NCBI RefSeq assembly: GCF_004341365.1
Contig: NZ_SLXH01000027.1
Span: 1-64,000, forward strand
Source of the DNA: Simplicispira metamorpha
Lineage (GTDB): Bacteria > Pseudomonadota > Gammaproteobacteria > Burkholderiales > Burkholderiaceae_C
Length of the DNA: 64,000 nt
Reading direction: 5' to 3'
The notes below the pieces were generated by a model. It made no database searches and had not been told where the DNA came from. It saw only the letters and a list, made by a program, of their open reading frames with translations. The position numbers and the translations under genes are program-made. Of the stretch, positions 42,473 through 51,911 are shown in pieces (the stretch's first letter is position 1; each line of letters begins with the position of its first letter).

Positions 42473-44317
42473 TCAAGGCGCAGCAAGATCGCGGCGGCGT
42501 TGGGCTATGGGCTTGGCGCAGATGCTGGGCCGTTTTGCGGGCGATGCGGTGGGTGTGGGCGCCTGCGTAGAGTCGAGGCTGGAGGGCACGGCTGGCGGCA
42601 GCGCGGGCACGGTGGCCATGGATGTTGGGTTGGCAGTGGCCGGTACCGTCGGTGTGGCCAAGCCAGCAGGCGATGTGGGCACCAGTGGTGCGAGCAGGTT
42701 GCTGTAGTCGGGCAGGCCCTGGCGTGCGGCGTGGTCTAGCCCCTTGAGCATTTGCAGCATGCCTGTGTGCGAGCAGTCGGTGCTTTGGGCCGTAAAAAGC
42801 TGTGCCACGGGCACGTCAAACAGGCGCTCCAGGGCCGATTCAATATCGGGCTCGCGGCAGGCAAACAAAAACACATACACCGCGCTGTGGCTGGCAGTGA
42901 CCAGGTCGCCATCGCGCGTCATCTTGCACGCGCGCAAAGCGGTGATGTGGGCAATTTGGGGGGCGATGTCCAAACGCACCATGCTGTGGCCCAGGCCAAT
43001 GCTGTGCGTGCGCTCCAGCATGCCCTGCACCAGACGGCAAAACTCGGGTGCTGGTTGGTAGCCGCGTGCCAGCGCTGGCATGAAGGCGTTCAATGCCTGC
43101 GCGTAATCGGGATTGACGGGGCGGTGGTAGCTTTGGCTGCGGATGTCTTGCAGCAATTGCAGCAAACGGGAAAAACCCAGTTCACGGTAAAAAACCGCGT
43201 TGGCGCCCAGCTGCAGCAGGGCTTGTTCGTTGTGCGCGCGCAGTTTGCCGGTGCTCTCACGCACCACGATTTTCAGGGTGGGCGGGCGCGTCAAGCGCAA
43301 GTGGTGTACCAGGCGCGCACGCTCTTCAAACCCGTCGCTGTTGCCCGCGTCGATCAGTACGGTGGCGCCAATGCTATGGGCAGCGGCCGTTGCCACGCCG
43401 TCCAGCGCGTCCACGATTTGCCAGTGCGGTGGCACGCCGTGCTGCTGGGCTACCGCAGCACGGGTGGCAATCACTGCGCGCTGGTCTGGCGCCTCCACCA
43501 AGACCTGGCCTCGGCCCTGGGTGCGGCTGCCGTCGTAGCGCAGCTGCTGCGTCTGTGCGTCCAGCGTGAGGCCAAAACCCGTTTGGAAGACGGCACCGCT
43601 GTCGCTGTTCCAACGCTCAAAGTGCAAAGTGCTGTGGTCTGCACCGGTACACAGGGTGGCGATGTGCATGGTCATGCCGCACAGTTCGCGCAGCATGGGC
43701 AGTACATCGGTCGGTGGTGCCATGGTGGGCGGGCAAAAACCCAAGACAACTGGCTGCTGGCGCTCCAGGCAGCGCAGGCGCAGTTGTTCGCCCACGCGCA
43801 CCAAGGCCTGCATATCCAGCCCCGTGAACAGGGGCTGGGCATCCATGACGTACACCGCATGCTCAGGCCGCAGGCCAACGCTTTGCAGTTCGGTCCACAG
43901 GGGGCGCAGCCCTTGAGTGCGCAATACAGACGGCAGGTTTGGCGCCATCGTCCAGATGACCAGCTGCCCTTGTGCATGGGCAGTGTGCAGTGCGGGGTAG
44001 GACAGCAGGCGGTCAATCCATTCCGGGTCGTGTGCCAGCAAAAATACGCTGCCAGCCGACACCGCATCGGTCAGCAGAGCGGGCAGCCACAGTTCTGCAC
44101 TGGGCATGTCGCGCGCTACCAGCGCTACGGGGGTGCCGTGCGGCAGCCGCCCCATGCCATCGGGCAAGGCGCCGACACCCAGCCCCATGGGCAGGGCCGT
44201 GCTTGGCTGGTGTGCAGAGGTGCGTCGCCATGGGCGGGCGAGCGTACGCAGCACACCCCCCCAATTCAGTGGAGGCTTGGATGGGCGGGAAGACCGCAGC
44301 ATGGAAGACGCAGACAT
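42473..44317 (-). CDS. bcsE: c-di-GMP-binding cellulose regulator BcsE
   Basis: A 614-residue cytoplasmic protein of the BcsE family. The N-terminal part resembles the degenerate ATPase/REC region (VALVARDMPSAELWLPALL, LLAHDPEWIDRLL). The C-terminal GGDEF-like (GIL) domain contains RDGD at residues 468-471, matching the RxGD c-di-GMP-binding motif. A Pro/Thr/Ala-rich tail follows the folded region. The ATG lies one base after the bcsC stop. BcsE is expected to enhance BcsA output in response to c-di-GMP. Confidence 0.9.
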   Translation of the reverse strand: MSASSMLRSSRPSKPPLNWGGVLRTLARPWRRTSAHQPSTALPMGLGVGALPDGMGRLPHGTPVALVARDMPSAELWLPALLTDAVSAGSVFLLAHDPEWIDRLLSYPALHTAHAQGQLVIWTMAPNLPSVLRTQGLRPLWTELQSVGLRPEHAVYVMDAQPLFTGLDMQALVRVGEQLRLRCLERQQPVVLGFCPPTMAPPTDVLPMLRELCGMTMHIATLCTGADHSTLHFERWNSDSGAVFQTGFGLTLDAQTQQLRYDGSRTQGRGQVLVEAPDQRAVIATRAAVAQQHGVPPHWQIVDALDGVATAAAHSIGATVLIDAGNSDGFEERARLVHHLRLTRPPTLKIVVRESTGKLRAHNEQALLQLGANAVFYRELGFSRLLQLLQDIRSQSYHRPVNPDYAQALNAFMPALARGYQPAPEFCRLVQGMLERTHSIGLGHSMVRLDIAPQIAHITALRACKMTRDGDLVTASHSAVYVFLFACREPDIESALERLFDVPVAQLFTAQSTDCSHTGMLQMLKGLDHAARQGLPDYSNLLAPLVPTSPAGLATPTVPATANPTSMATVPALPPAVPSSLDSTQAPTPTASPAKRPSICAKPIAQRRRDLAAP

Positions 44318-44318
44318 C

Positions 44319-47300
44319 TCAGAAACTGGAATAGGTTTGCACGGGGCGCGGGCGGTTTTCTGGCGGTACCAGGACGGGGTGAAAGCGGTAGCGGGCGTAA
44401 AACAGCAGGCTGGTGGGTGCGTAGTAGGCAGAGCGGTCGAGGTCGAGTTGCGCGCCCAGGGTCAGTTGCTGTGACAGGTCGTATTCGATGGCTGCGCGAA
44501 AAGACCGCCCCAGGCCGGTGCTGCGCCCTCCCAGGTAAACAGGCTGTCCCCCCAGGTCGCTGGCCTGGGCTTGCAATGCCGGGTTGGTCGGGAAAAAGTT
44601 GGAGTCCCTGCTGGAGCTGCGCGAGGCCGATACGGCGCCGCGCACCAGCCAGGTCAAGGCGCCATTGCGGCCACTCCACTCCAGCGGCAGCGCCAGCGAC
44701 AGGTAGTTGCGTGGGCTGTAGTAGCCGCCATGCCCCCAACTGAACTCCGACAGATCGTGGCCGTAACGCCAGGCCGACACCGCCAGTGACAAGTTGACGG
44801 TGCTGTGGCTGGACTGCCAGACATCGCGGTCTGCCGCCCAGCGCAGTTGCAGGCGCGTATTGCGGCGCACATTTTTGCCGGTGAGCAGGGCGTAGCTGGC
44901 ACTCAACGAGGTGCTGTACGGGCCGATGTCGGTGGACACCCGGGTGGATAGGCCTGTAGCAACGACGCCTCCCCACACCGCTCCGGTGATGGGGTCGTGC
45001 GCGCCAGCGTAGGTCATCAGGTTGCCGGTGAGAGGGCGGCGCGATACGCCAAACCGGTAGTTGAAGCCGTCGGTGCTGTCGCTGTGCGACACGCCGCCCA
45101 CCAGGTTGGTGACTGGAAAGCCGATGCCCGTCGCCCCAATGTCCCACTCCAGGTTGTCGCCCACAAAGCCAAAACCGACGTTGGTGCCGGTGCTGCGCTG
45201 GCGCGTCCCGCCCAGGCGGTAGTCGCCCTCGGGCCATGCCGCGACCTGGCCATAGTTGCGTGCACTGTCCCTTTGCAGCGGCAGCTCACCTGCGTCCAAC
45301 TGGACTTGGTCGACGTGCAGCACATAGTGCCCGTCGTAGCCCCGGGGCATCCAGGCCACCATCGGGCGTTCCCAGCCGTGCAGGCTGGAGATGCCCTCGG
45401 TGGCATTTTTTTCCAGTGTTTGTTGCCCGCCTTCGATCCAGACCTGCCGACGCGCTTCAATGGTGCGTACTTCGGTGGCAATCTTGTCCAGGGCTTCATG
45501 GCCGGTGTGGGCCGTGGCGTGGATGGGCGCAGAGGCGTTCAGGGTGTATGTCAGCGCCAGAGGCATGCCCGGTAGTGCGTCAGTCTGGCCAGATGTGTTC
45601 GGGGTGGCAGCGGGTGTGCTGGCGGGCAAGGGCCATTGCAGACTGTAGGTCAAGGCCAGTGGCTTGCCCTGCGGTGTATCGGCGGTATCGGGTGTGCCGG
45701 GCGTGTTGGCGGTCCCCGTCAGTGCCATGCCGGCGCTGTGCGCTTCCCGTGCCCACGCGCGTTGAAACAGCCCAATGGCCTGTGCGTACTGGCGTCCGGC
45801 GCGCTCCAGCCGCGCGGCGTGCAGCAGTACATCGGTATCAGCGGGGGCCGATTGCAGTAGCTGTAGCGACAAAGCCCGTGCCTCTGCCATGTCGCCAGCG
45901 CGCTGCCACAGGCGCAGCAGTGCCAGCTGCTGGTTGGTATCGGTGGGGGGCAGGTGCTGCGCCAGCCAGCGCGCTTGTTCCATAGCTTCTTCACTGCGTC
46001 CCTGGCGCGACAGGGCGTCGCCCAGCGCCATGCGCAGCGCTGCGTCGTCCGGCAACTCGGCTACCAGTGCTTGCAGCACGGTGGTGGCGTCGGCGTATTC
46101 ACCGGCGGCGGCCAGCAGCTGTGCCTGCACCCGGCGGCGCTGCTGCTGGGTGGGGGCTGCATGGCTGCGTGTGTGGATGTCTGGCAGCGGGGCGTGTGCC
46201 AGTTCGAGCGCTTGACCTGGTTGGCCAGCGGCGCGCTGGCGCTCAATCTGGCGCTCTTGGTGGTTGCCGTACAAGGCCAACAGCTGCGCCTCTTGTGCGC
46301 TACTCCATTGCAAATGCGCCAGCAAAAGGGGCAGGCGCTGTGCCACAGCGGCATCGTTTTGTGCACGGTGCAGCAAGGCGGTGTGGTCGAGTTGCACTGG
46401 CACAGGCAACGGGCCAGCGCGCTCTTGCAGCCGGTCAAATACCGCCACGCCCGAGTGGGGTTGGCCGCGCTTGAACCAGGCATTGGCCACGGCATACAGC
46501 AAGTCGGCATCGTTTTTGGCCAGTGCCTCGGCGCGCTCCAGCAGGCTGTGGGTGTCGGTGTCGCTGGCGGGTGTGGCGCTGTTGGTGGCTTGTGCGATCA
46601 GCTGGTTCACTGAAGCGCGTTGCACCAGTTCCTGCATGCCTTCAGTGCGATCAGCGGGAGCGATGTGCGCCATGTCGGCCAATGCGCCAGATTCATCGTC
46701 CAGGGCGCTGCGGATCAGCGCCCGCGCATAGCGCATGGGCGCTGCCCCAGGGGCCAGAGCTACGCCTTCGTCCATGGCGTGGAGGGCTTCCTGGGGCAGG
46801 CGCAGTCGCACATACAGTTGCGCCAGGCTGTGGCGTACCCAGGGGTTATCTGGCTCCAGTGCTACAGCGGTTTCCAGTGCGCGCAGTGCCGCACCGGGGC
46901 GTTGTGCCTGGACAAATGCTTTGGCCTGCTCTTGCAGCAGGTCGGCGCGCGGGCCGGCCAGTTTGCCAGCCAGATCGGCATGGCTGGCAACCGCTTTTTC
47001 CAGCAGTGCCAGCCCTTGGTCTGGTTGGCCTTGGCGTGCGTACACACGGGCCAGACCCTTCAGAGCGTCACTGTTGTCAGCGTCGTGTTGCAGGGCCTGC
47101 TCATACAGCATTTGTGCTTCGGGCAGCGCGTTTTGCAGGGTGCGGATGCCGGCCAGGGTATTGAGTGCCTCCGGGCTGGCGGGTTGCAGGGCCAGCGCCT
47201 TGCGTGCCAGACCCTCAGCGGTATCGATCTCGTTTTGGTCTAACGCCAACTCGGTTTGGCGCAGCAGCCCCCAAAAGCGGGCCGTACTTTGCAGCTTAGC

Positions 47301-48362
47301 CCATTTCTCCTGGCCCGACAGGGCATAGGCTTGGCCCAACAGTTCCTGCGCTTGGGCGTGCTGTCCTTGGCGCAGACGAATCAGGCCCAGATTGCCAATG
47401 CTGTCTGCATCGCGCGGGCGCAATGCCAAAACCAGTTGCAGTTTTTCTTCGGCCAATGCGGCGTTGCCTTGTTCCAGTGCCTGCAAGGCGGCATTGCGCG
47501 CCACTTGGGCAGGGTCTTGGGCCCGCTGCTGCACGCGCTCTTGGGCTTGTTGCAGGGCGGCCAGGCGCTCCACCATGGCCGTATCGCCCGGAAAAAGACG
47601 CAGGAAGCGCTGCGCTGAACGCGCAGCGGCGGCGTTGTCGCCTTGCTGGGCCAGTGCCCGGCGCCACAGCGCTTGTAGTGCCAAGGTGTCCACATCGGCT
47701 TGCCCGGCCAGCGCTTCAATGGCGGACAGCAGCGTGTGTGCCCGCGTGCCTTGCGCCAGTTGCATGTCCAGCAGTGCCAGTTGGTAGCGCGATTCGCCGG
47801 TTTGCTGGTAGAGGCGCTGGAGGTGGCGCTGTGCATACGCACCCTGGCCTGTAGCCCCACCGACGATCTGAAAATACTCCAGCGCCAGGCTGCCAATGGT
47901 GGGCGGGCCTGCCGGAAACAGTGTGCGCGCCATCTGCGCTGCCTCGTCCATGCGACCAGCGCGTGCCATGAGGCGCATCTGTGCCAGTTTTTCACGCTCA
48001 GGCCCGTACACCTGCACCAGCATCTCCAGCTCTTTGGTGAAGGGACTTTGCGGGTGCTGTGCGCGCAAGGTGGCCAAAATGCGCTGTGCTTCTTCGGTCT
48101 TGTTTTCACGCAGGGCCAGTTCACCCAAAGAGGCCAAACCAACGGGTGAATAACGGTCGGCCAGCAGCAGTTTTTCGATCAGCTGGCGTGCCAGATCGGC
48201 ACGGTTTTTGGCCGACCACATCTGCGCTCCCCGCAGCAGCTCGACTTGGGTGCTGGAGGGTGTGGATGCTTTGGTCTGGGCAAGCGCCTGCACCGGCACA
48301 CTGGCCACGCAGGCCGCCACCACCACGCACCAGCCGTGGCTGGAGAAAGGGGCGCCACGCAT
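44319..48362 (-). CDS. bcsC: cellulose export protein BcsC (TPR + outer-membrane barrel)
   Basis: Periplasmic TPR scaffold and outer-membrane exit pore for cellulose. The 1347 residues comprise a signal peptide (cut near ALA-QT), about 850 residues of TPR repeats (for example ADSIGNLGLIRLRQGQHAQA and NSDALKGLARVYARQGQPDQ), a Pro/Thr-rich linker with two similar PLALTY segments, and the C-terminal BCSC barrel (from about 980), ending in Phe as outer-membrane barrels do. ATG 48362 is chosen over GTG 48374 because it overlaps the bcsZ stop (ATGA). Confidence 0.94.
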   Translation of the reverse strand: MRGAPFSSHGWCVVVAACVASVPVQALAQTKASTPSSTQVELLRGAQMWSAKNRADLARQLIEKLLLADRYSPVGLASLGELALRENKTEEAQRILATLRAQHPQSPFTKELEMLVQVYGPEREKLAQMRLMARAGRMDEAAQMARTLFPAGPPTIGSLALEYFQIVGGATGQGAYAQRHLQRLYQQTGESRYQLALLDMQLAQGTRAHTLLSAIEALAGQADVDTLALQALWRRALAQQGDNAAAARSAQRFLRLFPGDTAMVERLAALQQAQERVQQRAQDPAQVARNAALQALEQGNAALAEEKLQLVLALRPRDADSIGNLGLIRLRQGQHAQAQELLGQAYALSGQEKWAKLQSTARFWGLLRQTELALDQNEIDTAEGLARKALALQPASPEALNTLAGIRTLQNALPEAQMLYEQALQHDADNSDALKGLARVYARQGQPDQGLALLEKAVASHADLAGKLAGPRADLLQEQAKAFVQAQRPGAALRALETAVALEPDNPWVRHSLAQLYVRLRLPQEALHAMDEGVALAPGAAPMRYARALIRSALDDESGALADMAHIAPADRTEGMQELVQRASVNQLIAQATNSATPASDTDTHSLLERAEALAKNDADLLYAVANAWFKRGQPHSGVAVFDRLQERAGPLPVPVQLDHTALLHRAQNDAAVAQRLPLLLAHLQWSSAQEAQLLALYGNHQERQIERQRAAGQPGQALELAHAPLPDIHTRSHAAPTQQQRRRVQAQLLAAAGEYADATTVLQALVAELPDDAALRMALGDALSRQGRSEEAMEQARWLAQHLPPTDTNQQLALLRLWQRAGDMAEARALSLQLLQSAPADTDVLLHAARLERAGRQYAQAIGLFQRAWAREAHSAGMALTGTANTPGTPDTADTPQGKPLALTYSLQWPLPASTPAATPNTSGQTDALPGMPLALTYTLNASAPIHATAHTGHEALDKIATEVRTIEARRQVWIEGGQQTLEKNATEGISSLHGWERPMVAWMPRGYDGHYVLHVDQVQLDAGELPLQRDSARNYGQVAAWPEGDYRLGGTRQRSTGTNVGFGFVGDNLEWDIGATGIGFPVTNLVGGVSHSDSTDGFNYRFGVSRRPLTGNLMTYAGAHDPITGAVWGGVVATGLSTRVSTDIGPYSTSLSASYALLTGKNVRRNTRLQLRWAADRDVWQSSHSTVNLSLAVSAWRYGHDLSEFSWGHGGYYSPRNYLSLALPLEWSGRNGALTWLVRGAVSASRSSSRDSNFFPTNPALQAQASDLGGQPVYLGGRSTGLGRSFRAAIEYDLSQQLTLGAQLDLDRSAYYAPTSLLFYARYRFHPVLVPPENRPRPVQTYSSF

Positions 48363-49573
48363 CAGCGCTGCCACCGCACCTGGAGCTGTCCAGAGGCCGT
48401 GAATTGGTAAAAATTGTCGTCCCAGCCCATGCCAAACAAGGCCAGTGCCTGTTCGTAGTAGGCGTTCTTGCGGACAGGGCGTGCTTGCAGGCGCGTGCGC
48501 TGTTCTTGCAGCGCGGTGCTTTCCTGGGTGGCCCGCAAAAAGGGCAGCATGGCCGCCGAAAAGCCCGAGGCAGCTGCGCCGCTGTGCTTTCCACTGAGGA
48601 TGTCAATGGTTTCTGGCGGGTAGCCGTGCTGGCGGACAAAACGCGCCATGGGTGCCAGCGCGTCCAGCACGGATTGGCGGTCGGGGGCATCGGGGTGCAC
48701 CATGCCGGCCCATAAATACACGCGAATCGCGTTGTAGCCACCCTGGCCTTTTTCTGCGCCTTCGGTATCTTGCAGGAAGCCTTGTTGGGCGTCGTACAGC
48801 GTCCAGTCGGGTGTAAACCCTTTGGGCGACGCGCCAATGATGATGTTGCGCGAGCTGTTGGCCAGCGCACGCCACTCGGGCTGGGGTTGGGTGCGCGCCA
48901 GCCACTCCATGACTTGCAGGGGCATGTAGCTGGGGTTCAAGCGCCAACGCTGATCGCCTTGGGTAAAGCCCTTGGGCGCAGGCAGCAGGCTGCGGCCCAG
49001 ACCGGGCAGATCGGCAGTTTCCTCACGCAGGATGCGCGCCGCCAGCAGGGTTGACAGCGCGCGGTAACGGCGCTCGTTCCACAGACGCCCGGCTTCGCCC
49101 AGCGCGTACGCGATCCAGATGTCGGCGTCTGAGGCGGGGTTGCTGTCCATCACGTCCCAGGTGCCATCCGGGCGTTTGCCCCACAGCCAGGCGGGCAAGC
49201 GGGTGGTCATGTCGCCTGCGCACAGGTTGTTTTCTGTCCACGCCAGAATTTTCTCGAAAGATGCGCGGTCGTTGGCCACCAGGGCGAAGAACAGGGCATA
49301 GGCCTGTGCTTCGGAGTAGGTCTGCCCGGTGCCCTCGGCGCCCGAAAGAATGCGCCCGCCTTCGTTCATGAATTGCGTGCGAAACGACTCCCACGCTGGC
49401 CATATTGGTGTGTTGGCTGCCGCTGGGCTGGGTGTCTTGGCGGTGGTGTCGGTTGGCTTGCCCGATGGTGGCGGCACACTGGCGGGCGCTTGGGCTGCCA
49501 GACTGGGCAACGGCAGCAACAGGGAGCACAGCCCGGCATACAGCATGTTGCGACGCAGTGATAAATCAGCCAT
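48362..49573 (-). CDS. bcsZ: periplasmic endo-1,4-beta-glucanase BcsZ (GH8)
   Basis: Family 8 glycoside hydrolase that trims cellulose in the periplasm and influences fibre properties. The 403 residues have a signal peptide (cut near SLA-AQ). The GH8 motif TYSEAQAYALFFALVANDRA has predicted general-acid Glu88, and the conserved SDADIWIAYALGEAGRLW lies near 149-165. The start ATG 49573 has AGAGGTG upstream and overlaps the bcsB 3' end by 8 bases; the longer frame to 49627 lacks a signal peptide at its N-terminus. Confidence 0.94.
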   Translation of the reverse strand: MADLSLRRNMLYAGLCSLLLPLPSLAAQAPASVPPPSGKPTDTTAKTPSPAAANTPIWPAWESFRTQFMNEGGRILSGAEGTGQTYSEAQAYALFFALVANDRASFEKILAWTENNLCAGDMTTRLPAWLWGKRPDGTWDVMDSNPASDADIWIAYALGEAGRLWNERRYRALSTLLAARILREETADLPGLGRSLLPAPKGFTQGDQRWRLNPSYMPLQVMEWLARTQPQPEWRALANSSRNIIIGASPKGFTPDWTLYDAQQGFLQDTEGAEKGQGGYNAIRVYLWAGMVHPDAPDRQSVLDALAPMARFVRQHGYPPETIDILSGKHSGAAASGFSAAMLPFLRATQESTALQEQRTRLQARPVRKNAYYEQALALFGMGWDDNFYQFTASGQLQVRWQR

Positions 49574-51911
49574 GTTCACCTCTGAGGCGGCGTGCTGCCA
49601 TGGCGCGCAGTGCACCGTACACGACAAAAGTCACCAACAAGCCAGCGCCAATGCCCAGCAAAGCCAGCAGCAGCGGGTGGCTGTGCAAATGGAACCACAG
49701 CCATTGCCACCATGGCAGGCTGCCTACGTAATAAATCGGGTTGATGCGAAAGCTGTCGATCGTTTCAGCGCGCAGCAAAACCAGGTCGCCGCGCATTTGC
49801 TGGATTTTTCCTGAGTCGTTCAGTCCGGCGCTGACCCGCTCCATGGCGGCGCTGTCATTGGCCGTCAGGGCCACCACGCTGCGCCCGCTGTGCAGGGGCG
49901 ACTCAAACCCGACCAGGGCCGCCAAGGCGCCTTCTCCTTCCAGGGTGGTGCGGCCGCCCGAAGGCGAGCGTTCCAGGGCCGGGTCGGGCTGGAACCAGTG
50001 GGTCAGGGCGCTCATGGCCCGCTCCAGTGGTGCTACGGAGCGTGTTCCGGCCGCGACCAGTGCGGGCAAGTGCTGCTTCCACTGGGCCAGCAGGCCGTCG
50101 CGATCGCCCTGCGCTACCAGCAGAATGTCTGTGTCGCGCGCCTGTTCTACCTGTGCTGCCGACAGCAACTTGAAGCGTGTGCCCGGGTAGCCCGTCGATG
50201 CGCTCATGCGACTGATGGCCGTCAAGAACACTTGCACATCGGCCGCCGTCGGCTGGTTGGGCAGCACCACGGAGGTTTGCGCCAGATCAGGCACGCGGGT
50301 AAACGGAAAGCCGCTGTTGGCATAGGCCGCCAAACTCGGCATGGCGATGTAGTGGTGAAAGCCCGTCAGGTCAATGGTCGATTGTGGGTCAATGGCGGCG
50401 ATGCGCTCCACGGGCTGCAACGACCGGCATTGGCCCAGATCGTTGGGTGGAATGTAGAAACCAAACTGCAGCCGGTTGTTGCTGCCCAGCATGAAGGCGG
50501 GCACTTTCAAGCCGGCATGGGAAGGCAGGCTGCTTTCGTCAAACAGCGGCAGCAGCACCTTGTTTTTGCTGTCGCTGCGTTCACTGCGCGAAGCCAGCGC
50601 ATAGCTTTCAATGAACTGGTCGTTGATGGACACGTTCAGTGTGCCGGGGTCAGCGTCGTTGCCGGGGGTGTGGCGGTATTTCAAGTCCAGCGGTATGCCC
50701 TTGGCATTCCAGGTGAACAAGTCGGGGGCCATGCGGGTGGAGATGCTGATGGTTTCGTTCAGCACCGTGCCGCGCACTTGCAAATCCCGGGGGTTGGGCA
50801 CCAGTTCGGCCAAGCGCACCGGGCGCTCGCTGGTAACCCAGTTGGGTGCGTCATAGGGGCGCGTGGGTGGTGGATACTCCAGCGCTGTGATAGCCATGCT
50901 GGAGCCCGTCAGGGCGGCCCGGTCAAGGGCCAGGGCGTCGGCGGCAATTTGCAGCTGTGCCGCATCCTGGCCCAGCACCAGCAGCAGCTTGGCGCCGGGG
51001 GTGTTGGGGTGGGGCAAGAGGGTCAGCGTCGGCTGCTTCACGGGGGGCAGATCGTGCAAAAACGCCGGGCGCTGGGCGTTGGTGGCAAACACCACGGCGT
51101 GGCGCTCTGGCAATTGGTCTTCAAACGCCGTGAAGTCGTTGCCCCGGTAGCCAGCCAACATGCCCAGCCAGCTGGCCACGGAGCCCGATGCCTTCAGCAC
51201 TGCCATGTCCGGCTGCTTGGGGTACACAAAAGCCAGCTGAACCGGGCGGTTGTCGCGCGCATCAAAAAAGGGTGCGGGCAACAAAGCCAGATCGTCGCGC
51301 TGGGGCAGTTGGCGCAGCGACAGCGACAGGGTGCTGTCATTGCTCACGCTGGCCCACAGGCTGCTGTGGTTGGGGTTCTCGCACTCGGTGGTGTAGTGGC
51401 CGATGAACTGGAAGCGAAACCGGTTGTAGTCGGTGAAGTAGCGCGGATCAATGTCCAGCTCCACCGTTTGCGGCGTACCCAGTTGTTCTTTGTTCAGTAC
51501 GACGGTTTGTAACAGTTCGTCGTTCAGCATCACCTTCAGGTGCGACAGCCCCGGCAGCAGGGCGGGCGACAGGGTGAATGTCAGGCGCAGTCTGGCTGCC
51601 TCCACCAACTCATCGCGGCGCACGCTCACGCCGATGCTGCCCTCGCTCTCGACGCCGCGCAGCGTCAGGGGGTTGCCCAGTCCCAGCTGCTTGAAGCTGT
51701 TTTTCCACTGGCGCAGCGGCAGCCGCTCCTGGGTGGTTTCCTCCACGGCCATAGCCACCGTGGCGGTGTCTTTGTTTCTGGTGGGTTTTTCCTTGGCGCC
51801 AGCAAATGGGGTGACGGCTACGCCACAAGCGAAAAGCGCTGCCAGCCAAGGCTTGGCGGTGAATGGGTTACTGGTCGTCACTGGAGGAGTCTTGAAAGAC
51901 GCATGGAACAT
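49566..51911 (-). CDS. bcsB: cellulose synthase periplasmic subunit BcsB
   Basis: Periplasmic subunit whose C-terminal anchor packs against BcsA and activates it; carbohydrate-binding and flavodoxin-like domains guide the polymer. The 781 residues contain a signal peptide, LRGVESEGSIGVSVRRDELV, IGHYTTECENPNHSSLWASV, and a C-terminal transmembrane helix (LLALLGIGAGLLVTFVVYGA). ATG 51911 is used; GTG 51917 (two more codons) is equally possible, and neither has a clear ribosome-binding site. It is the first gene of the bcs operon. Confidence 0.94.
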   Translation of the reverse strand: MFHASFKTPPVTTSNPFTAKPWLAALFACGVAVTPFAGAKEKPTRNKDTATVAMAVEETTQERLPLRQWKNSFKQLGLGNPLTLRGVESEGSIGVSVRRDELVEAARLRLTFTLSPALLPGLSHLKVMLNDELLQTVVLNKEQLGTPQTVELDIDPRYFTDYNRFRFQFIGHYTTECENPNHSSLWASVSNDSTLSLSLRQLPQRDDLALLPAPFFDARDNRPVQLAFVYPKQPDMAVLKASGSVASWLGMLAGYRGNDFTAFEDQLPERHAVVFATNAQRPAFLHDLPPVKQPTLTLLPHPNTPGAKLLLVLGQDAAQLQIAADALALDRAALTGSSMAITALEYPPPTRPYDAPNWVTSERPVRLAELVPNPRDLQVRGTVLNETISISTRMAPDLFTWNAKGIPLDLKYRHTPGNDADPGTLNVSINDQFIESYALASRSERSDSKNKVLLPLFDESSLPSHAGLKVPAFMLGSNNRLQFGFYIPPNDLGQCRSLQPVERIAAIDPQSTIDLTGFHHYIAMPSLAAYANSGFPFTRVPDLAQTSVVLPNQPTAADVQVFLTAISRMSASTGYPGTRFKLLSAAQVEQARDTDILLVAQGDRDGLLAQWKQHLPALVAAGTRSVAPLERAMSALTHWFQPDPALERSPSGGRTTLEGEGALAALVGFESPLHSGRSVVALTANDSAAMERVSAGLNDSGKIQQMRGDLVLLRAETIDSFRINPIYYVGSLPWWQWLWFHLHSHPLLLALLGIGAGLLVTFVVYGALRAMAARRLRGEHG

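Noticed and set aside
42752-44743. A 663-codon open frame on the plus strand opposite bcsE and the end of bcsC.
   Set aside because: Shadow of high-GC coding; no domain, no ribosome-binding site, and it cuts across two real genes.
49890-51512. A 540-codon plus-strand frame opposite bcsB.
   Set aside because: Shadow of bcsB; Gln/His/Gly-rich composition and no family resemblance.
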